Notes: generated from the sequence alone by a model not told the origin. Positions 45,701-54,531 are shown, counted from the stretch's first letter. The stretch: 64,000 bases of DNA from Microvirga sp. (GCF_014699075.1 NZ_JACXAB010000008.1:124001-188000), one strand, 5' to 3'. A program made the numbers and translations.

Positions 45701-48700
45701 GGTACGACGATCTCCATGTCGGAGAACCGGAGCCGCTCGATATTGCGAAGCGTGTCCGTGCCATCGGCTTGGGTGCCGCGGGCATGAACCACCGAGACGG
45801 TGCCGTTCGCATTGAGGGTGACATCGTATTCGGCCCTCGCACCGGAGAAAGCTGCGATATCAACGTCGCCGGCAGTCGTGTCCGTCCTGATCGTACGGAC
45901 GATCGAGAGCTGGCCTGGATTGATGGCGCCGCTAAACATGCTGGCCGCCAGCGTCGTCATGCTGTTATGGAGTGCGATTGGCGTCCCGGTATGGTTGACA
46001 TCACCAGGGGCGAAGACCCCAATCTGCACATCGAGCCACTTGTCGCCATCGATGATGTCGTCGCCGCCATTTCCTCTGATGACATCGTTGCCGTCGCCGC
46101 CGAGGATGATGTCACCTGCGCTGAAGGAGGTGACCCCAGCACCGAGGACTTCCTGCAGACCCTTGATCAGGGCGATACCCGCCGCGTCGAGGGCGCTGCC
46201 GGCATACCCTTCCGTGCCGCCTTGCGAGGCCGGAAGACGATCGGCTGCCACCGCGTCCGAGCCTGCCAGAGTGTCGCTGAAGCGCGAGCCCGACAGGCCT
46301 TCCATCGACGCATACTCGTCGAGTGCCGCATTCTGTGGAAGAGTGGGGCTTTCATCGAATACGATCGGGATGGACAGGTCGGCGTTCACCCCCAAGGTGT
46401 TGTCCTTGTAGGTCGCCCAGTCGAAGCCCGACATGCCGGCCATCTTGCCGCGGCCGGTGCTGCCCACCATGATGTCGTCGCCGCCTTCGCCGATGAACTC
46501 GTCGAAGCCGCCGTCACCCAGGAACACGTCGTGCCCGTCAACATCGTCATGCGCGAATATTTCGTCGAAGTTGTCGCCGGGGGCGCCGTCGAATGTGCCG
46601 GTTTCGATCCAGTCATTGCCCTCGTTGCCGAGGATGCGCTCCGCGTTGCGGTTGCCATAGATGAAGTCGTCGCCGGTGCCGGCAAACACTTCCGAGCCCA
46701 TGTCGGTGCCGAGGAAGATGAAGTCCTGGCCGTCATTGCCCATGACGAGGTCGAGGCCAGGGCCGGCGTGAACTACGTCATTACCCTTGCCGGCCTTGAT
46801 ATTGTCGTCGCCGCCCATGTCCTTAATGATGTCGTCGCCGTCGCCACCGTTGAGGATGTCGTTGCCGAAGCCACCTTCGATGATGTCGTTGCCGCCATCG
46901 CCATAGACGGTGTCGTCGCCGATCCCGGCAATCAGAATATCATTCCCCGAAGGATTGACGGTGCTGCCGGGGTCGGTGCCGCCGAGCACGACGTGGTCAC
47001 CGCCATTGTACTTGAGGTAGTTGGTGTCCGTGCCGGCGGTCGCAGGATTGTTGCGGATGACCAACTGGGTCAGGATGCCAGAACCGGTCGGGTCATTGCC
47101 CAGATTGTCGGCGCTCTCGTCGACTGCCGTTAGCGGATCATCGTCGAGAATACCGTCGGCGCCCGCAGTTTCGCCTAGACCTGGGTTGTACTGCTTGGAG
47201 CGGTCGACCTCGAGGAAGAGGCCCGGCGTCGAGAACACGTCGGACGGAAGATGCGTCGCGTCGGTGTTGCGCATCATCATAGCGGCGAAGGAATTGTTCT
47301 CCATCTCGCCGAACAGATGCAGGCCGTCGAGGCGCTGCAGGTAGTAGAAGCGATCCCCGCTCTGCAGTAGCTCCATCTGCGCTTCGAAGACGAAGTTGAA
47401 GGTGGCACCGAGCATGCCGCCAAACGGCATGATTTTTTCTGCAAGGCCTCCAATCCAGAGATCGACGTTCTCGAGACCTCCGAGATTGGACGCATAGATG
47501 CCGGTGCCGTTGAGGAAGGCCTCCGCATCGGTCGGCATGACAAAGTTCGGATCAGCGGCGAACTTGCCGAAGGGCATGCCAAAGATCAGCGTCATGGCCG
47601 CGTCGCGCTTGCCTTCCGCCGTCGTCTCGGTCGTGATCAGGCTGTGTGTGCCATAGGACGCGACGAAGTTGATGATCGAGGCTTCATGCTTGAGGTTGCC
47701 CGCGAAGTCGACCCAGCTCGTATAAGGGGTCAGTAGCGCATCCTGATTGGTCATTTCGAAGAAGGTGCGGCGCGCTTCGTTGAGCGAGGGTACACCGACG
47801 TCACGGCCGCGCGCCAGGTTAATGGTCGCAAGGTCGAGGGGCAGGCCGAGCAGGTTGTTGCGTAGCGCGCTGGTGATGAACTCGTCGATCTCGTTACCAA
47901 CTTGGCGTGTCATGCCACGGATGATGGCCCCTGCGGCAATGCCGTCATCAACGCCATTGGGGCTGGTAAATGCCGTGGGGTTAAGGAAGCCTTGGATCAG
48001 GCTGATGTGGTTGGGGTTGAAGTTCGGGTCGAACTGGTCGATTGACTCGGTCAACATGGAGTGGCCGAAGCGATAGACCACATGCGCGAACTCAGCAAAG
48101 ATCGTCGGGTCCATCATCGTATCGAAGCCATCGGGCACGAGGAACACGTTGATGTTCGGCTGGACCTTGCGGGCGAACTCTTCGAACACGAGGTGCTGGT
48201 ACTGCATCTCGGTGCCGAATTTGGCGGCCTGGAACAGGCGTTCGCCATCCCAGGTAAAGCTGTCGAGCAGCGTCTTGAGAGCAGCGGCATCCGTTGGCAG
48301 TGTCGCGGGCAGGGCGTCGAGCTGGCTCTGGGTGATGTCGACCGCAAGCCATTCGTTGATGAAGGCGAGGTCTCGGGTTTCGAGAACGGTCACCTTGGTG
48401 TGCTCGGCGAGACGGTTGTGCTCGGCATGGAAGACGTGGTGGACGGCGGTCAGGCCGATATTTTCATTGGCGCGGCCATCGCCAGCCACGAAGTGGGCGT
48501 CGAGCAGTTCGTTGTCGTAGACGCCCGGCTCGTTGCCCGGGTTTTCGAGCCCGATGGTGATGTCACCGTCAGCCAAGCCGGTTGGCACCGCATTGTGAGC
48601 GATATCCGCCAGGAAGGCATGGTTGGTACGGATGGCGCCTACTGCGAGCAGCGGGTCGGTTGCACCGAAGAGGTTGGAAGGATCGACCGGATCGAGGGGA

Positions 48701-50052
48701 TTGCCCTCGACGACGAGGTCGTCGGCCGTGTTCGGTATGAGGTCCGCGCCAATCCCGTAGATGATCTGCGGATAGCCATTCGGACCGGGAATGAAATTGC
48801 CATAAGGGTCAGTCCGTAGCAGCGGTACCTTGCCGACATCCTTGTCGGTTAGTTCGATGCCGAGCAGGTCCCTGGCCTGGGCCTTGACCTCGCCCCAGGT
48901 TGCCATGCCGCCATTGGCTCCCTCGATCAGGTTGCCAGTCGATGCGGGGCCGTCCGTGGTCGCTGCATACTGGCGCAGGAAGACCTGATGTGAGGGATGG
49001 GAGGTATAGGTCTGGTTCTGGTCGACATAAGACGTCGTGGTGTTGACCGGGCGCACGTCATCGCTTGTGCCGAGCTGTCCATCCGGGCCCGCCCCGACGG
49101 TGGCGCGGGTCAGCACCATGAAATTCGTGCTGCTGCCCGGGACATAGAGGGGGTCATCGGGGCTCAGCGGGATCATGACGGTGCCGCTGCCACCCTTGTT
49201 CACGAGGTCGAGGCCGTGATCGAAGAACTGGCCGAACAGGGTGAACCAGGAATTGAACGGGGCGGACAGGCCTTCGTCCGGCGCGAAATTTGGAATATGG
49301 ACGTTGATCCCGTCCAGGGCGATGCCGTTCGCGGTGAGCAGGGCGAAGAGGCCATTGCCATCCGGAGCCGGCCCGCCGGCGACGTCGATGGCCGCCTTGG
49401 CGGCGTCGAGAGCAACTCTGGCTGCCGTGGCAGCCTCCTGGAGGGCCTGATTACCGGGGCTCGCTGCTGCCGCTGCTGCTGCGGAGGCTTCGTCGCGCGC
49501 GGCCTCTTCCAGTTCCTTGAACAATGGCTTAAGCGGCGTGTAGAGTGCGGCGATCTGACCTGTGATCACCATTCCGGGATCATCGACCCCGGCGTTCTGC
49601 AGCGCCGTCAGGATGGCGGCCGGATTGGCAAGCGTCTGGTCTACGAGCAGGTTGCTGATCACACGGACGTAAGGATCAATGACATCACCCGGACCAGCAC
49701 GATTGCCGATAACAGTGCCGTTTGGCAGCGTCGTAGTCGGACCATCATTGTCGACGCCTGGCCGGTATTGCATCGGTATCGCAGGCGAGGGGCCGGCCCC
49801 GTCGGGATCCACCATGATCGTGCGGAACGTCGGGTTCATGAGCTCGTTGAACGGCGTGTCGGATGCACCCCACTTTTCCTGGCCGGGCAGGAGGTGGTTG
49901 TAGGAACCATCTACGGTGCGCAGGCCCCAGGAGAGGTTATAGGTCGGGATCAGGCCGCCCTCCCCGTAGAGCGGCTGGCCGGCAGCGTGCGCCTCGGCGA
50001 TTTTGATCTGCTTGAGAATGAATTCCAGATCGGAGCGAATATAGGCAACCAT
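42724..50052 (-). CDS. Giant secreted animal-type heme peroxidase with RTX repeats
   Basis: 2442 residues, no N-terminal signal. Layout: Ala-rich helical leader (to about 235); animal heme peroxidase domain (about 240-970) with distal His279 (FGQFFDHGLDL), catalytic Arg527 (GDGRANENIGL), an EHNRLAEH block and proximal His664 (YRFGHSML); RTX calcium repeats (about 1035-1155, 1570-1645, 1745-1785); a cadherin-like stretch (about 1465-1570); a second cadherin-like domain (about 2015-2110); seven repeats of about 35 residues (about 2185-2420); and a C-terminal tail DLDSSGFIF typical of type I secretion. It is probably exported by the PrtD/HlyD pair and uses peroxide outside the cell. The last 429 codons are identical in the second peroxidase. 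Confidence 0.92.
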   Translation of the reverse strand: MVAYIRSDLEFILKQIKIAEAHAAGQPLYGEGGLIPTYNLSWGLRTVDGSYNHLLPGQEKWGASDTPFNELMNPTFRTIMVDPDGAGPSPAIPMQYRPGVDNDGPTTTLPNGTVIGNRAGPGDVIDPYVRVISNLLVDQTLANPAAILTALQNAGVDDPGMVITGQIAALYTPLKPLFKELEEAARDEASAAAAAAASPGNQALQEAATAARVALDAAKAAIDVAGGPAPDGNGLFALLTANGIALDGINVHIPNFAPDEGLSAPFNSWFTLFGQFFDHGLDLVNKGGSGTVMIPLSPDDPLYVPGSSTNFMVLTRATVGAGPDGQLGTSDDVRPVNTTTSYVDQNQTYTSHPSHQVFLRQYAATTDGPASTGNLIEGANGGMATWGEVKAQARDLLGIELTDKDVGKVPLLRTDPYGNFIPGPNGYPQIIYGIGADLIPNTADDLVVEGNPLDPVDPSNLFGATDPLLAVGAIRTNHAFLADIAHNAVPTGLADGDITIGLENPGNEPGVYDNELLDAHFVAGDGRANENIGLTAVHHVFHAEHNRLAEHTKVTVLETRDLAFINEWLAVDITQSQLDALPATLPTDAAALKTLLDSFTWDGERLFQAAKFGTEMQYQHLVFEEFARKVQPNINVFLVPDGFDTMMDPTIFAEFAHVVYRFGHSMLTESIDQFDPNFNPNHISLIQGFLNPTAFTSPNGVDDGIAAGAIIRGMTRQVGNEIDEFITSALRNNLLGLPLDLATINLARGRDVGVPSLNEARRTFFEMTNQDALLTPYTSWVDFAGNLKHEASIINFVASYGTHSLITTETTAEGKRDAAMTLIFGMPFGKFAADPNFVMPTDAEAFLNGTGIYASNLGGLENVDLWIGGLAEKIMPFGGMLGATFNFVFEAQMELLQSGDRFYYLQRLDGLHLFGEMENNSFAAMMMRNTDATHLPSDVFSTPGLFLEVDRSKQYNPGLGETAGADGILDDDPLTAVDESADNLGNDPTGSGILTQLVIRNNPATAGTDTNYLKYNGGDHVVLGGTDPGSTVNPSGNDILIAGIGDDTVYGDGGNDIIEGGFGNDILNGGDGDDIIKDMGGDDNIKAGKGNDVVHAGPGLDLVMGNDGQDFIFLGTDMGSEVFAGTGDDFIYGNRNAERILGNEGNDWIETGTFDGAPGDNFDEIFAHDDVDGHDVFLGDGGFDEFIGEGGDDIMVGSTGRGKMAGMSGFDWATYKDNTLGVNADLSIPIVFDESPTLPQNAALDEYASMEGLSGSRFSDTLAGSDAVAADRLPASQGGTEGYAGSALDAAGIALIKGLQEVLGAGVTSFSAGDIILGGDGNDVIRGNGGDDIIDGDKWLDVQIGVFAPGDVNHTGTPIALHNSMTTLAASMFSGAINPGQLSIVRTIRTDTTAGDVDIAAFSGARAEYDVTLNANGTVSVVHARGTQADGTDTLRNIERLRFSDMEIVVPIPPTDIQWNGVTPDDGVALTGNLANGLPSAGTVIANLATTDADTNSGFIYALAAGSSPGFAVSPAGVVTRIGSPMASSATYTLNISTTDTTGATRTETFTITTGTNSVVFGTNGANNLTAGGTDSVVYGSGGNDTVTGGNGNDNLFGQSGNDTLNGGSGNDNLAGGGGNDNINGGSGNDTIVVDINGDPNENDVISGGADTDMLSIIDTGADGETLTVAFDGTRITQIEGSGSIAVDVEAVNANLGVGADTLSYAGSTSSVTVNLGTAAASGFGSITSIENVTGGSGADNLTGDAIGNSLNGGGGNDTVNGGDGIDTLNGGAGNDTVNGGDGNDFIDQVSNEGRDFIDGGAGVDTYRLSGVAGGEVFRIYTREAAATAGMTGLGAATEIVVTRNTNGPGGAVTNANIIAELDNIEEISVNFLNTTANNGNNPNQPDGGSSNGDTIQVIGSFNGTSLNFSTITVDGNAGNDTVDITSLQSAHRIVFKSNGGNDTIVGTLRDQDVIELAPGLDVDDYAKIVNANGTVTWKSATHSVTYASDGNPSLKKHEKEDDGDEETPDNEGPVVIGERFTVQKGEVLQLTAAQLLANDLDLDGGTLSLVDLDEDEHGTAVLNEDGTITFTPKAGFTGEASFTYTVADGQGGSSEGTVTITVEKPAPGTPANPAPVTPSDPDPVPVENVIETGSSFSFAFSQASVSYAGGHIVITGPNGETADVTKAQRLTFTDGTIERTDNNLLVDDLFYYANNKDVWQAGQDAEAHYFAFGEAEGRDANAVFDAAAYLSANPDVKAAGLSALDHYARYGAGEGRDASASFDTQQYLQANPDVAAAGVNPLAHYVTWGQFEGRATFAAVGRDIVGGFDREYYLLANPDVGAAGINPLVHFNTYGWKEGRNPNAVFDTSYYLETNPDVAAAGVNPLEHYFQFGAKEGRDPAAGFDTTAYLEANPDVAAAEVNALDHFLNFGIFEGRIAPEDDIPVLQGVKESDLDSSGFIF
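42785..43480 (-). repeat. Seven tandem coding repeats of about 35 residues, copy 1
   Basis: Each unit reads roughly FDxxxYLxANPDVxAAG, then xNPLxHYxxFGxxEGR. The first unit is divergent and one carries a short insertion. They precede the secretion signal of the peroxidase. Confidence 0.85.
46600..46955 (-). repeat. RTX (hemolysin-type calcium-binding) nonapeptide repeats
   Basis: More than ten consecutive GGxGxDxxx units (for example YGDGGNDII, EGGFGNDIL, NGGDGDDII). These parallel beta-roll repeats bind calcium and fold after secretion. Confidence 0.9.
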
Positions 50053-50569
50053 GATAAAACCCTCACCCTTGTGTTCTTGAGAAGGACACCATCATCATGG
50101 GCTGGAAGGCAGGGGCTTTACTATCTGGGCTGAGGTCTAGGCCAAGTGTTTCGAAGGTCTCTACTGGTTAGGACCAAAGTTAAATTTCAAGGTCAGACTT
50201 TAGTTAACTGCGCCTTAGGATCTCCTGGCACGGTCGAGCTGGATCGAAGTCGTAGAATGACTAATCAAAAGAAAGCAGCCGTAGATCCAGCTTTCGAACA
50301 GAGACAATTGTCGTTCTGAAATCACAAGTGACTCATCACAATCTGGTTTATACCTCATTGGAGGTACCACCTTGTAGGCGGCAATGTGGTTTTCAACCCC
50401 TCCTTATTCGTATTGATATTTCACATGAATGGGAACATCCTCTTTCGAAGAGCTCTAAAAATATAAATGGGTTTAGCGTTTATGACTGGGCCAATACTTC
50501 AGCACCCAACAATAGCGCTATTTCAAGACTATGGGGCCTCACAAGAGGATCAACGGGACTAGTCGCGCG

Positions 50570-50583
50570 GTGACTGAGGTCAC
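50570..50583. promoter_or_regulatory. Inverted repeat GTGAC-N4-GTCAC
   Basis: GTGACTGAGGTCAC, 58 bp before the regulator start. A possible binding site for one of the local response regulators, or chance. Confidence 0.3.
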
Positions 50584-50603
50584 TGTGCCAAGAGAAGATT
50601 ATT

Positions 50604-50618
50604 TGCGTGACACACGCA
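50604..50618. promoter_or_regulatory. Inverted repeat TGCGTG-ACA-CACGCA
   Basis: Six-base arms with a 3-bp spacer, 22 bp before the LuxR-type gene. The position suits autoregulation by a LuxR/NarL HTH. Inferred only. Confidence 0.35.
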
Positions 50619-50640
50619 TGTTCTGCAACGGGGGGCGCTT

Positions 50641-51408
50641 ATGTCGAAGACGATCCGAATAGGTATTATCGAGGATCAACCTCTTTTTCTGGATGGCATG
50701 ATTGATGCCTTTACAACGCAGCCGGACATAGCAATCGTAGCTCACGCGGCGCGGATAGGAGACACGATCCAACTGATTCAGGAAAATCAACCGGACGTGG
50801 TCATCGTCGGCGTGAGCCTACCGGTCGATCGCTTCGAGGCTCTTGATGTGATTGTATCAAAGTATCCGTCGGTCAGAATTTTGGTTCTTTCGGACAGTGC
50901 GGACGAAGAGCGGATTTGTAATGCCATAGCGGAGGGTTTATCTGGTTACCTTCCAAGAAGCAGCAGCGGCCCTGAACTGATTGATGCCGTGCGGACACTT
51001 GACCAAGGCATTGGCTGTGTTTCACCGACGCTGGCGAGCAGGCTCTTGATGCGCGCGAACAACGACAGCTCCAGCATGATGAAGCCCAAAGATCGCCTCA
51101 AGGGCCTTGCCCCGCGAGAGAGGCAAATCGTATCAATGCTGGCGGTCGGGCTTAGCAACCGAGAGATTGGCATTGAGCTCGACATCAACGAAGGTACCGT
51201 CAAATACTACGTAACTAGCATTCTAGGTAAGCTGCAAGTTCGCAATCGTGTCGAAGCCGCCCTCCTTGCTAGCTCCCAAGGCGTAGTGTGGCGGGCTGGA
51301 GATGAAATGCCCCCGCAGCTCGATGCTGCCCCCCCCGGGAAACTTACAAGGAGCGTGTCTGCAGGAGACCTCAGCTGGCTGCAGCGCAGTGACTCAAGGA
51401 AAAATTAG
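50641..51408 (+). CDS. LuxR/NarL-type regulator with degenerate receiver domain
   Basis: 255 residues. The receiver-like domain (1-120) keeps acidic Glu11-Asp12 and Ser84, but the phospho-accepting Asp is Gly57 (DVVIVGVSLP) and the conserved Lys is Arg106 (GYLPRSS). The neighbouring regulator at 52956 has Asp57 and Lys106 at exactly these positions. The C-terminal LuxR HTH is intact (LAPRERQIVSMLAVGLSNRE, then EGTVKYYVTSILGKLQVRNR). It is probably not controlled by aspartyl phosphorylation. GGGGGGCGC lies just upstream of the ATG. It is divergent from the peroxidase gene. Confidence 0.9.
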   Translation: MSKTIRIGIIEDQPLFLDGMIDAFTTQPDIAIVAHAARIGDTIQLIQENQPDVVIVGVSLPVDRFEALDVIVSKYPSVRILVLSDSADEERICNAIAEGLSGYLPRSSSGPELIDAVRTLDQGIGCVSPTLASRLLMRANNDSSSMMKPKDRLKGLAPRERQIVSMLAVGLSNREIGIELDINEGTVKYYVTSILGKLQVRNRVEAALLASSQGVVWRAGDEMPPQLDAAPPGKLTRSVSAGDLSWLQRSDSRKN

Positions 51409-51544
51409 CAAAGCAGCAGGAAGGTACTGCCAACTTGACGTTGATGGGACGCTATGGCTGTAAAATCGACAGACCAAAGTCGATTGTAGGAACCTTCACT
51501 GCTGTCTACCTGCACAATTCATAGTACTGCATACGGGGCGTGGG

Positions 51545-52963
51545 ATGTCAGAGTTGGCGCCATCGACATGGCTGGACCGTCAGAGCGCAATTCCGGTAAC
51601 CGTGAGTCTGACCCGCCAGTTCGCACTGACAGGCAGCGCAATCATGGTCGTTGCGATGATCGCCGCCGGCCTGTTCACTGCCGAGATGGTATCGAAAGCA
51701 ACGGTCGAGAACACTGCCTCGTCGACGGCTCTCCTGATCGATAGCTTCCTCGAGCCTTTGGTCCAAGGCTTGACGAGAGAGGACCTCCTGTCTGCCAACG
51801 AAACCACCGAGTTGAACCGGCTACTGGGAACAGATCACTTCAGGGAGAGATTTCCCCACTTGGAAATCTGGAAGGAAGGCGGACTCATTGTCTATTCAAC
51901 AACACCGAGCCTCATCGGCCGGAGATTTAACCCTCCTCCCGGACTGGTCACCGCTTTGGCCGGGGATATTTCTGCGCAATACGCTGACCTGAAGGCTCTC
52001 GAGCATCGGGTCAGTGGCCGCAGCCAAAAGTATCTTGAGATCTACATCCCCATCCGGGAGGAACGATCCGGCCGCGTCGTTGCCGTTGCAGAGATCCATG
52101 AGAGCACCGCACCGCTCGAAGTGAGGCTCTGGTGGGTGCGGTTGAAAAGCTGGCTTGCAGTCGTGTGTGCGACCTCGCTCATTATGCTCGGCCTGTTCGG
52201 GATCGTTTACCGGGGTAACAAACTCATACTTCTCCAGCGGCGCCAGCTTAATGAACGGTTGGTAGAAATAGAGCATACATCCCGACACAATCACATCCTT
52301 AAGGAGCGTGCTCAGCGCGCCTCCGGCCGAGTCGCGGAATTGACCGAGAATTATCTCCGGAGGATCGGCGCTGACTTACACGACGGCCCCGCGCAGCTCA
52401 TCGGCTTAGCTGCTCTAAGCGTGGAGCACGTCCGGCGTGCCCAGACACCCACGAAAAGGGATGAGGAGCTGCAGTTACTGAATTCCGTGCTTTCGGAGGC
52501 CCTCCGCGATATCCGAACCATGTCGAAGGGACTGATGCTGCCCGAGGTAGAAGATTTGCCGCTCCCCGAAGTTATCAAACGAATGGCTCTCAATCATGAG
52601 CGGCGGACTGGAACCAAGGTTACAGTTCATTGCGGTACCATTTCGCATACCCTCACGCACGGGATTAAAATTTGTGTGTACCGCTTTGTTCAGGAAGGAC
52701 TCAACAATGCCTTCCGCCATGCCGATGGCAATGGTCAGGTGGTAATGTGCAGGATCGATGACTCTGTTCTGTACTTAGCGGTACAGGATGATGGAGGAAC
52801 AGGCGTCAGTGGCCCTGCTCCCCCAGACTCGGGTTTAGGATTGGTGGGGATGCGGGAAAGAGTAGAAAGCCTGGGTGGCGTGTTTCGGGTGAGCCATCTT
52901 CCGAACGGGGGTAGCAGATTTGAAATGAGTGTCGTTATTTCGGAGGAGCCTCAAGATGGCTGA
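51545..52963 (+). CDS. Sensor histidine kinase, NarX/DegS type (HisKA_3)
   Basis: 472 residues. Two membrane helices (about 27-47 and 203-221) flank a periplasmic sensor of about 155 residues. A coiled-coil linker follows, then the phospho-acceptor His279 in ADLHDGPAQLIGL, typical of HisKA_3. The ATPase domain has an N-box QEGLNNAFRHADG (Asn386), DDGGTG and GLGLVGMRERV. It overlaps the following response regulator by 8 nt, which is clearly its partner. Confidence 0.92.
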   Translation: MSELAPSTWLDRQSAIPVTVSLTRQFALTGSAIMVVAMIAAGLFTAEMVSKATVENTASSTALLIDSFLEPLVQGLTREDLLSANETTELNRLLGTDHFRERFPHLEIWKEGGLIVYSTTPSLIGRRFNPPPGLVTALAGDISAQYADLKALEHRVSGRSQKYLEIYIPIREERSGRVVAVAEIHESTAPLEVRLWWVRLKSWLAVVCATSLIMLGLFGIVYRGNKLILLQRRQLNERLVEIEHTSRHNHILKERAQRASGRVAELTENYLRRIGADLHDGPAQLIGLAALSVEHVRRAQTPTKRDEELQLLNSVLSEALRDIRTMSKGLMLPEVEDLPLPEVIKRMALNHERRTGTKVTVHCGTISHTLTHGIKICVYRFVQEGLNNAFRHADGNGQVVMCRIDDSVLYLAVQDDGGTGVSGPAPPDSGLGLVGMRERVESLGGVFRVSHLPNGGSRFEMSVVISEEPQDG

Positions 52964-53612
52964 AAAGATTCGTGTTGTTGTGGTTGATGACCATGCGCTC
53001 CTGCGTAGAGGAGTTATTCGGGCGCTTGAACTCGATGACATGATTGAAGTCGTGGGGGAAGGCGCTTCGGCAGCGGATGCAATCAAGCTTGCAGGAGCGC
53101 ATGCGCCAGATCTCATCATGCTCGATATATCGATGCCTGGGAATGGAATCGAAGCCGCGCGCGTAATCCACAATCTTCCGGCCCCTACTCGCATCGTGAT
53201 GCTGACAGTATCAGGGGACGAAGACGACGTAATGCATGCACTTGAGGCTGGTGCTGTCGGCTATCTCCTCAAGGGGACCGACGCAAATGACCTAATCGCC
53301 GCCGTAAAATGTATAAGAGCTGGTGAGTCATTCATTGCTCCAGATCTTGCAGTACAGATACTGTCGAGCAAGGCTCGGGCAGAGGGCAGCTCGCTGACAT
53401 CGCTTTCTGAGCACGAGAAACGCACTTTGTGCCTGATCTCCGAGGGGCTGACCAACCGCGAGGTTGGTGAGCAACTCGCAGTATCGGAAAGGACAGTAAG
53501 ATATAATGTAATCAACATTTTCAGGAAACTTAAGGTGACGAACTGCGCCAAAGCGACGATTGTCGCGAAACAGTCATGGCGTGAACTTCAAAGTAGAATG
53601 AAATTGCACTGA
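52956..53612 (+). CDS. NarL/FixJ-type response regulator
   Basis: 218 residues from the ATG at 52956, with GGAGGAG upstream. The receiver has Asp11-Asp12, phospho-acceptor Asp57 (LIMLDISMP), Thr84 and Lys106 (GYLLKGTD). The LuxR HTH is LSEHEKRTLCLISEGLTNRE with SERTVRYNVINIFRKLKV. It is the phosphorylation partner of the overlapping kinase. Targets are unknown, and the nearby secreted peroxidases are candidates. Confidence 0.92.
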   Translation: MAEKIRVVVVDDHALLRRGVIRALELDDMIEVVGEGASAADAIKLAGAHAPDLIMLDISMPGNGIEAARVIHNLPAPTRIVMLTVSGDEDDVMHALEAGAVGYLLKGTDANDLIAAVKCIRAGESFIAPDLAVQILSSKARAEGSSLTSLSEHEKRTLCLISEGLTNREVGEQLAVSERTVRYNVINIFRKLKVTNCAKATIVAKQSWRELQSRMKLH

Positions 53613-53625
53613 CATGTGGTCAGTG
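53607..53625 (+). terminator. Weak hairpin at the end of the response-regulator gene
   Basis: CACTGAC (53607-53613) pairs with GTCAGTG (53619-53625), overlapping the stop codon. The stem is only 7 bp and no U-tract follows, so its role in termination is uncertain. Confidence 0.3.
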
Positions 53626-53834
53626 AAGCTGCCCTTCCGTTGGATCAGAGATACGAGATCAGCTCTGTTAATGAGGACGCGATGTTCGGCTCGGGGTGAG
53701 CAGCGAGACTATGGAGCTGGCATGAAGAGTGGCCGTACCCATGGTGGCAGTGCCGTGGCTCTCGACCACGTCCTCTAACAGCACGGCGACAAGGGGTTTG
53801 TGTCCTCTACAGTCACCGCACGCATGGATTCCTC

Positions 53835-54341
53835 CTACAGGGCAGTTCGTTCTGCGCGAGCACGGCTACCGACCGAGATGGCGGCCGCGACGATAACCAG
53901 AACCACCGCGGTCGCGAATGTGACCCGCGTGCTAACGGCGTCGGCGTGCGGCGCTCTCATGTCGATCGCTCCCGACGCAACGTGAACCACCCCCCGTGAC
54001 AGATGCGCCGGTGATAAGCCCGAGAACGCACGACAGGTTCAGCATGCCGGACATGACGCCACTATAGTCATGACCCACATCCGTCACGAAGGCGGTATTG
54101 TTGGCGACCTGAAACTGCGTATAGCCAGCCGTGACAACGATGAGCGGAGCCGACGTAGCTAGGGAAACCGAACGTCGCTGGCACCACCGAGAGGTCGAAC
54201 GAACTGGCCGCTGCTGTAACAAGTCCGACATTGGTTATGCGCCCTGGGCCGAACCGGTCGGCGACATGGTTGGCCGGGACGCCAGTCAGTGCAACAATCA
54301 GCCGACCCGTGGACATGACGAGCCCAGGGAGAGATAGCATT
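53835..54341 (-). pseudogene. MFS transporter remnant, C-terminal part, frameshifted
   Basis: Read on the minus strand from the repeat junction, three pieces in different frames resemble consecutive MFS segments. They are LSLPGLVMSTGRLIVALTGV with ADRFGPGRI (about 54340-54150), APLIVVTAGYTQFQVANNTA with GVMSGMLNLS (about 54150-54000), and RVTFATAVVLVIVAAAISVG ending at a stop at 53835. At least two frameshifts separate them. The N-terminal half is missing, cut off exactly where the 4.7-kb repeat begins. The 222 bp between it and the response regulator show nothing recognisable. Confidence 0.75.
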
Positions 54342-54527
54342 GAGAACCTGCGGGTTTGCGACCTTTCGGCGATGCCCAACATCAATGCGGGCAACACGAA
54401 TGCGCCCGCAATGATGCTTGGGAGCCGTTGCGCAGAACTCATCACCGGCCGTCCAACCATCAGCACCTCCCAGTTCGGCCCTCGTCTGTCCGAACAGGGG
54501 GACATGAGCGTCGCGACGTTAAGCTGA
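54342..54527 (+). pseudogene. Headless 3' end of GMC oxidoreductase (repeat copy 2)
   Basis: Identical to the last 61 codons plus stop of the GMC gene at 37782-39470. It begins abruptly beside the MFS remnant, with no FAD domain, start or promoter. It is a passenger of the duplication. Confidence 0.92.
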
Positions 54528-54531
54528 GACA

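Larger units (their letters stand above)
50053..50640. other. Divergent spacer between RTX peroxidase and two-component cluster (588 bp)
   Basis: No convincing gene. An 81-codon frame (50328-50573) has no ribosome site and no recognisable features. The stretch is clearly richer in A/T than the operons to the left, and must hold the peroxidase promoter and the regulator promoter. Two inverted repeats near the regulator are listed separately. Confidence 0.6.

Noticed and set aside
44690-46960. Regular short DNA repeats resembling a CRISPR array
   Set aside because: The period is about 27 bp without unique spacers, and it translates into RTX nonapeptides in a long open frame. No cas genes are present.
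45019-47133. 704-codon open frame on the plus strand
   Set aside because: It is antisense to the RTX region of the first peroxidase. The repeated GGNGGNGATGAC codons keep the opposite strand free of stops. The translation is Val/Asp-rich with no domain or ribosome site.
50328-50573. 81-codon frame in the divergent spacer
   Set aside because: No ribosome site, no recognisable motif, and codon use unlike the neighbours.
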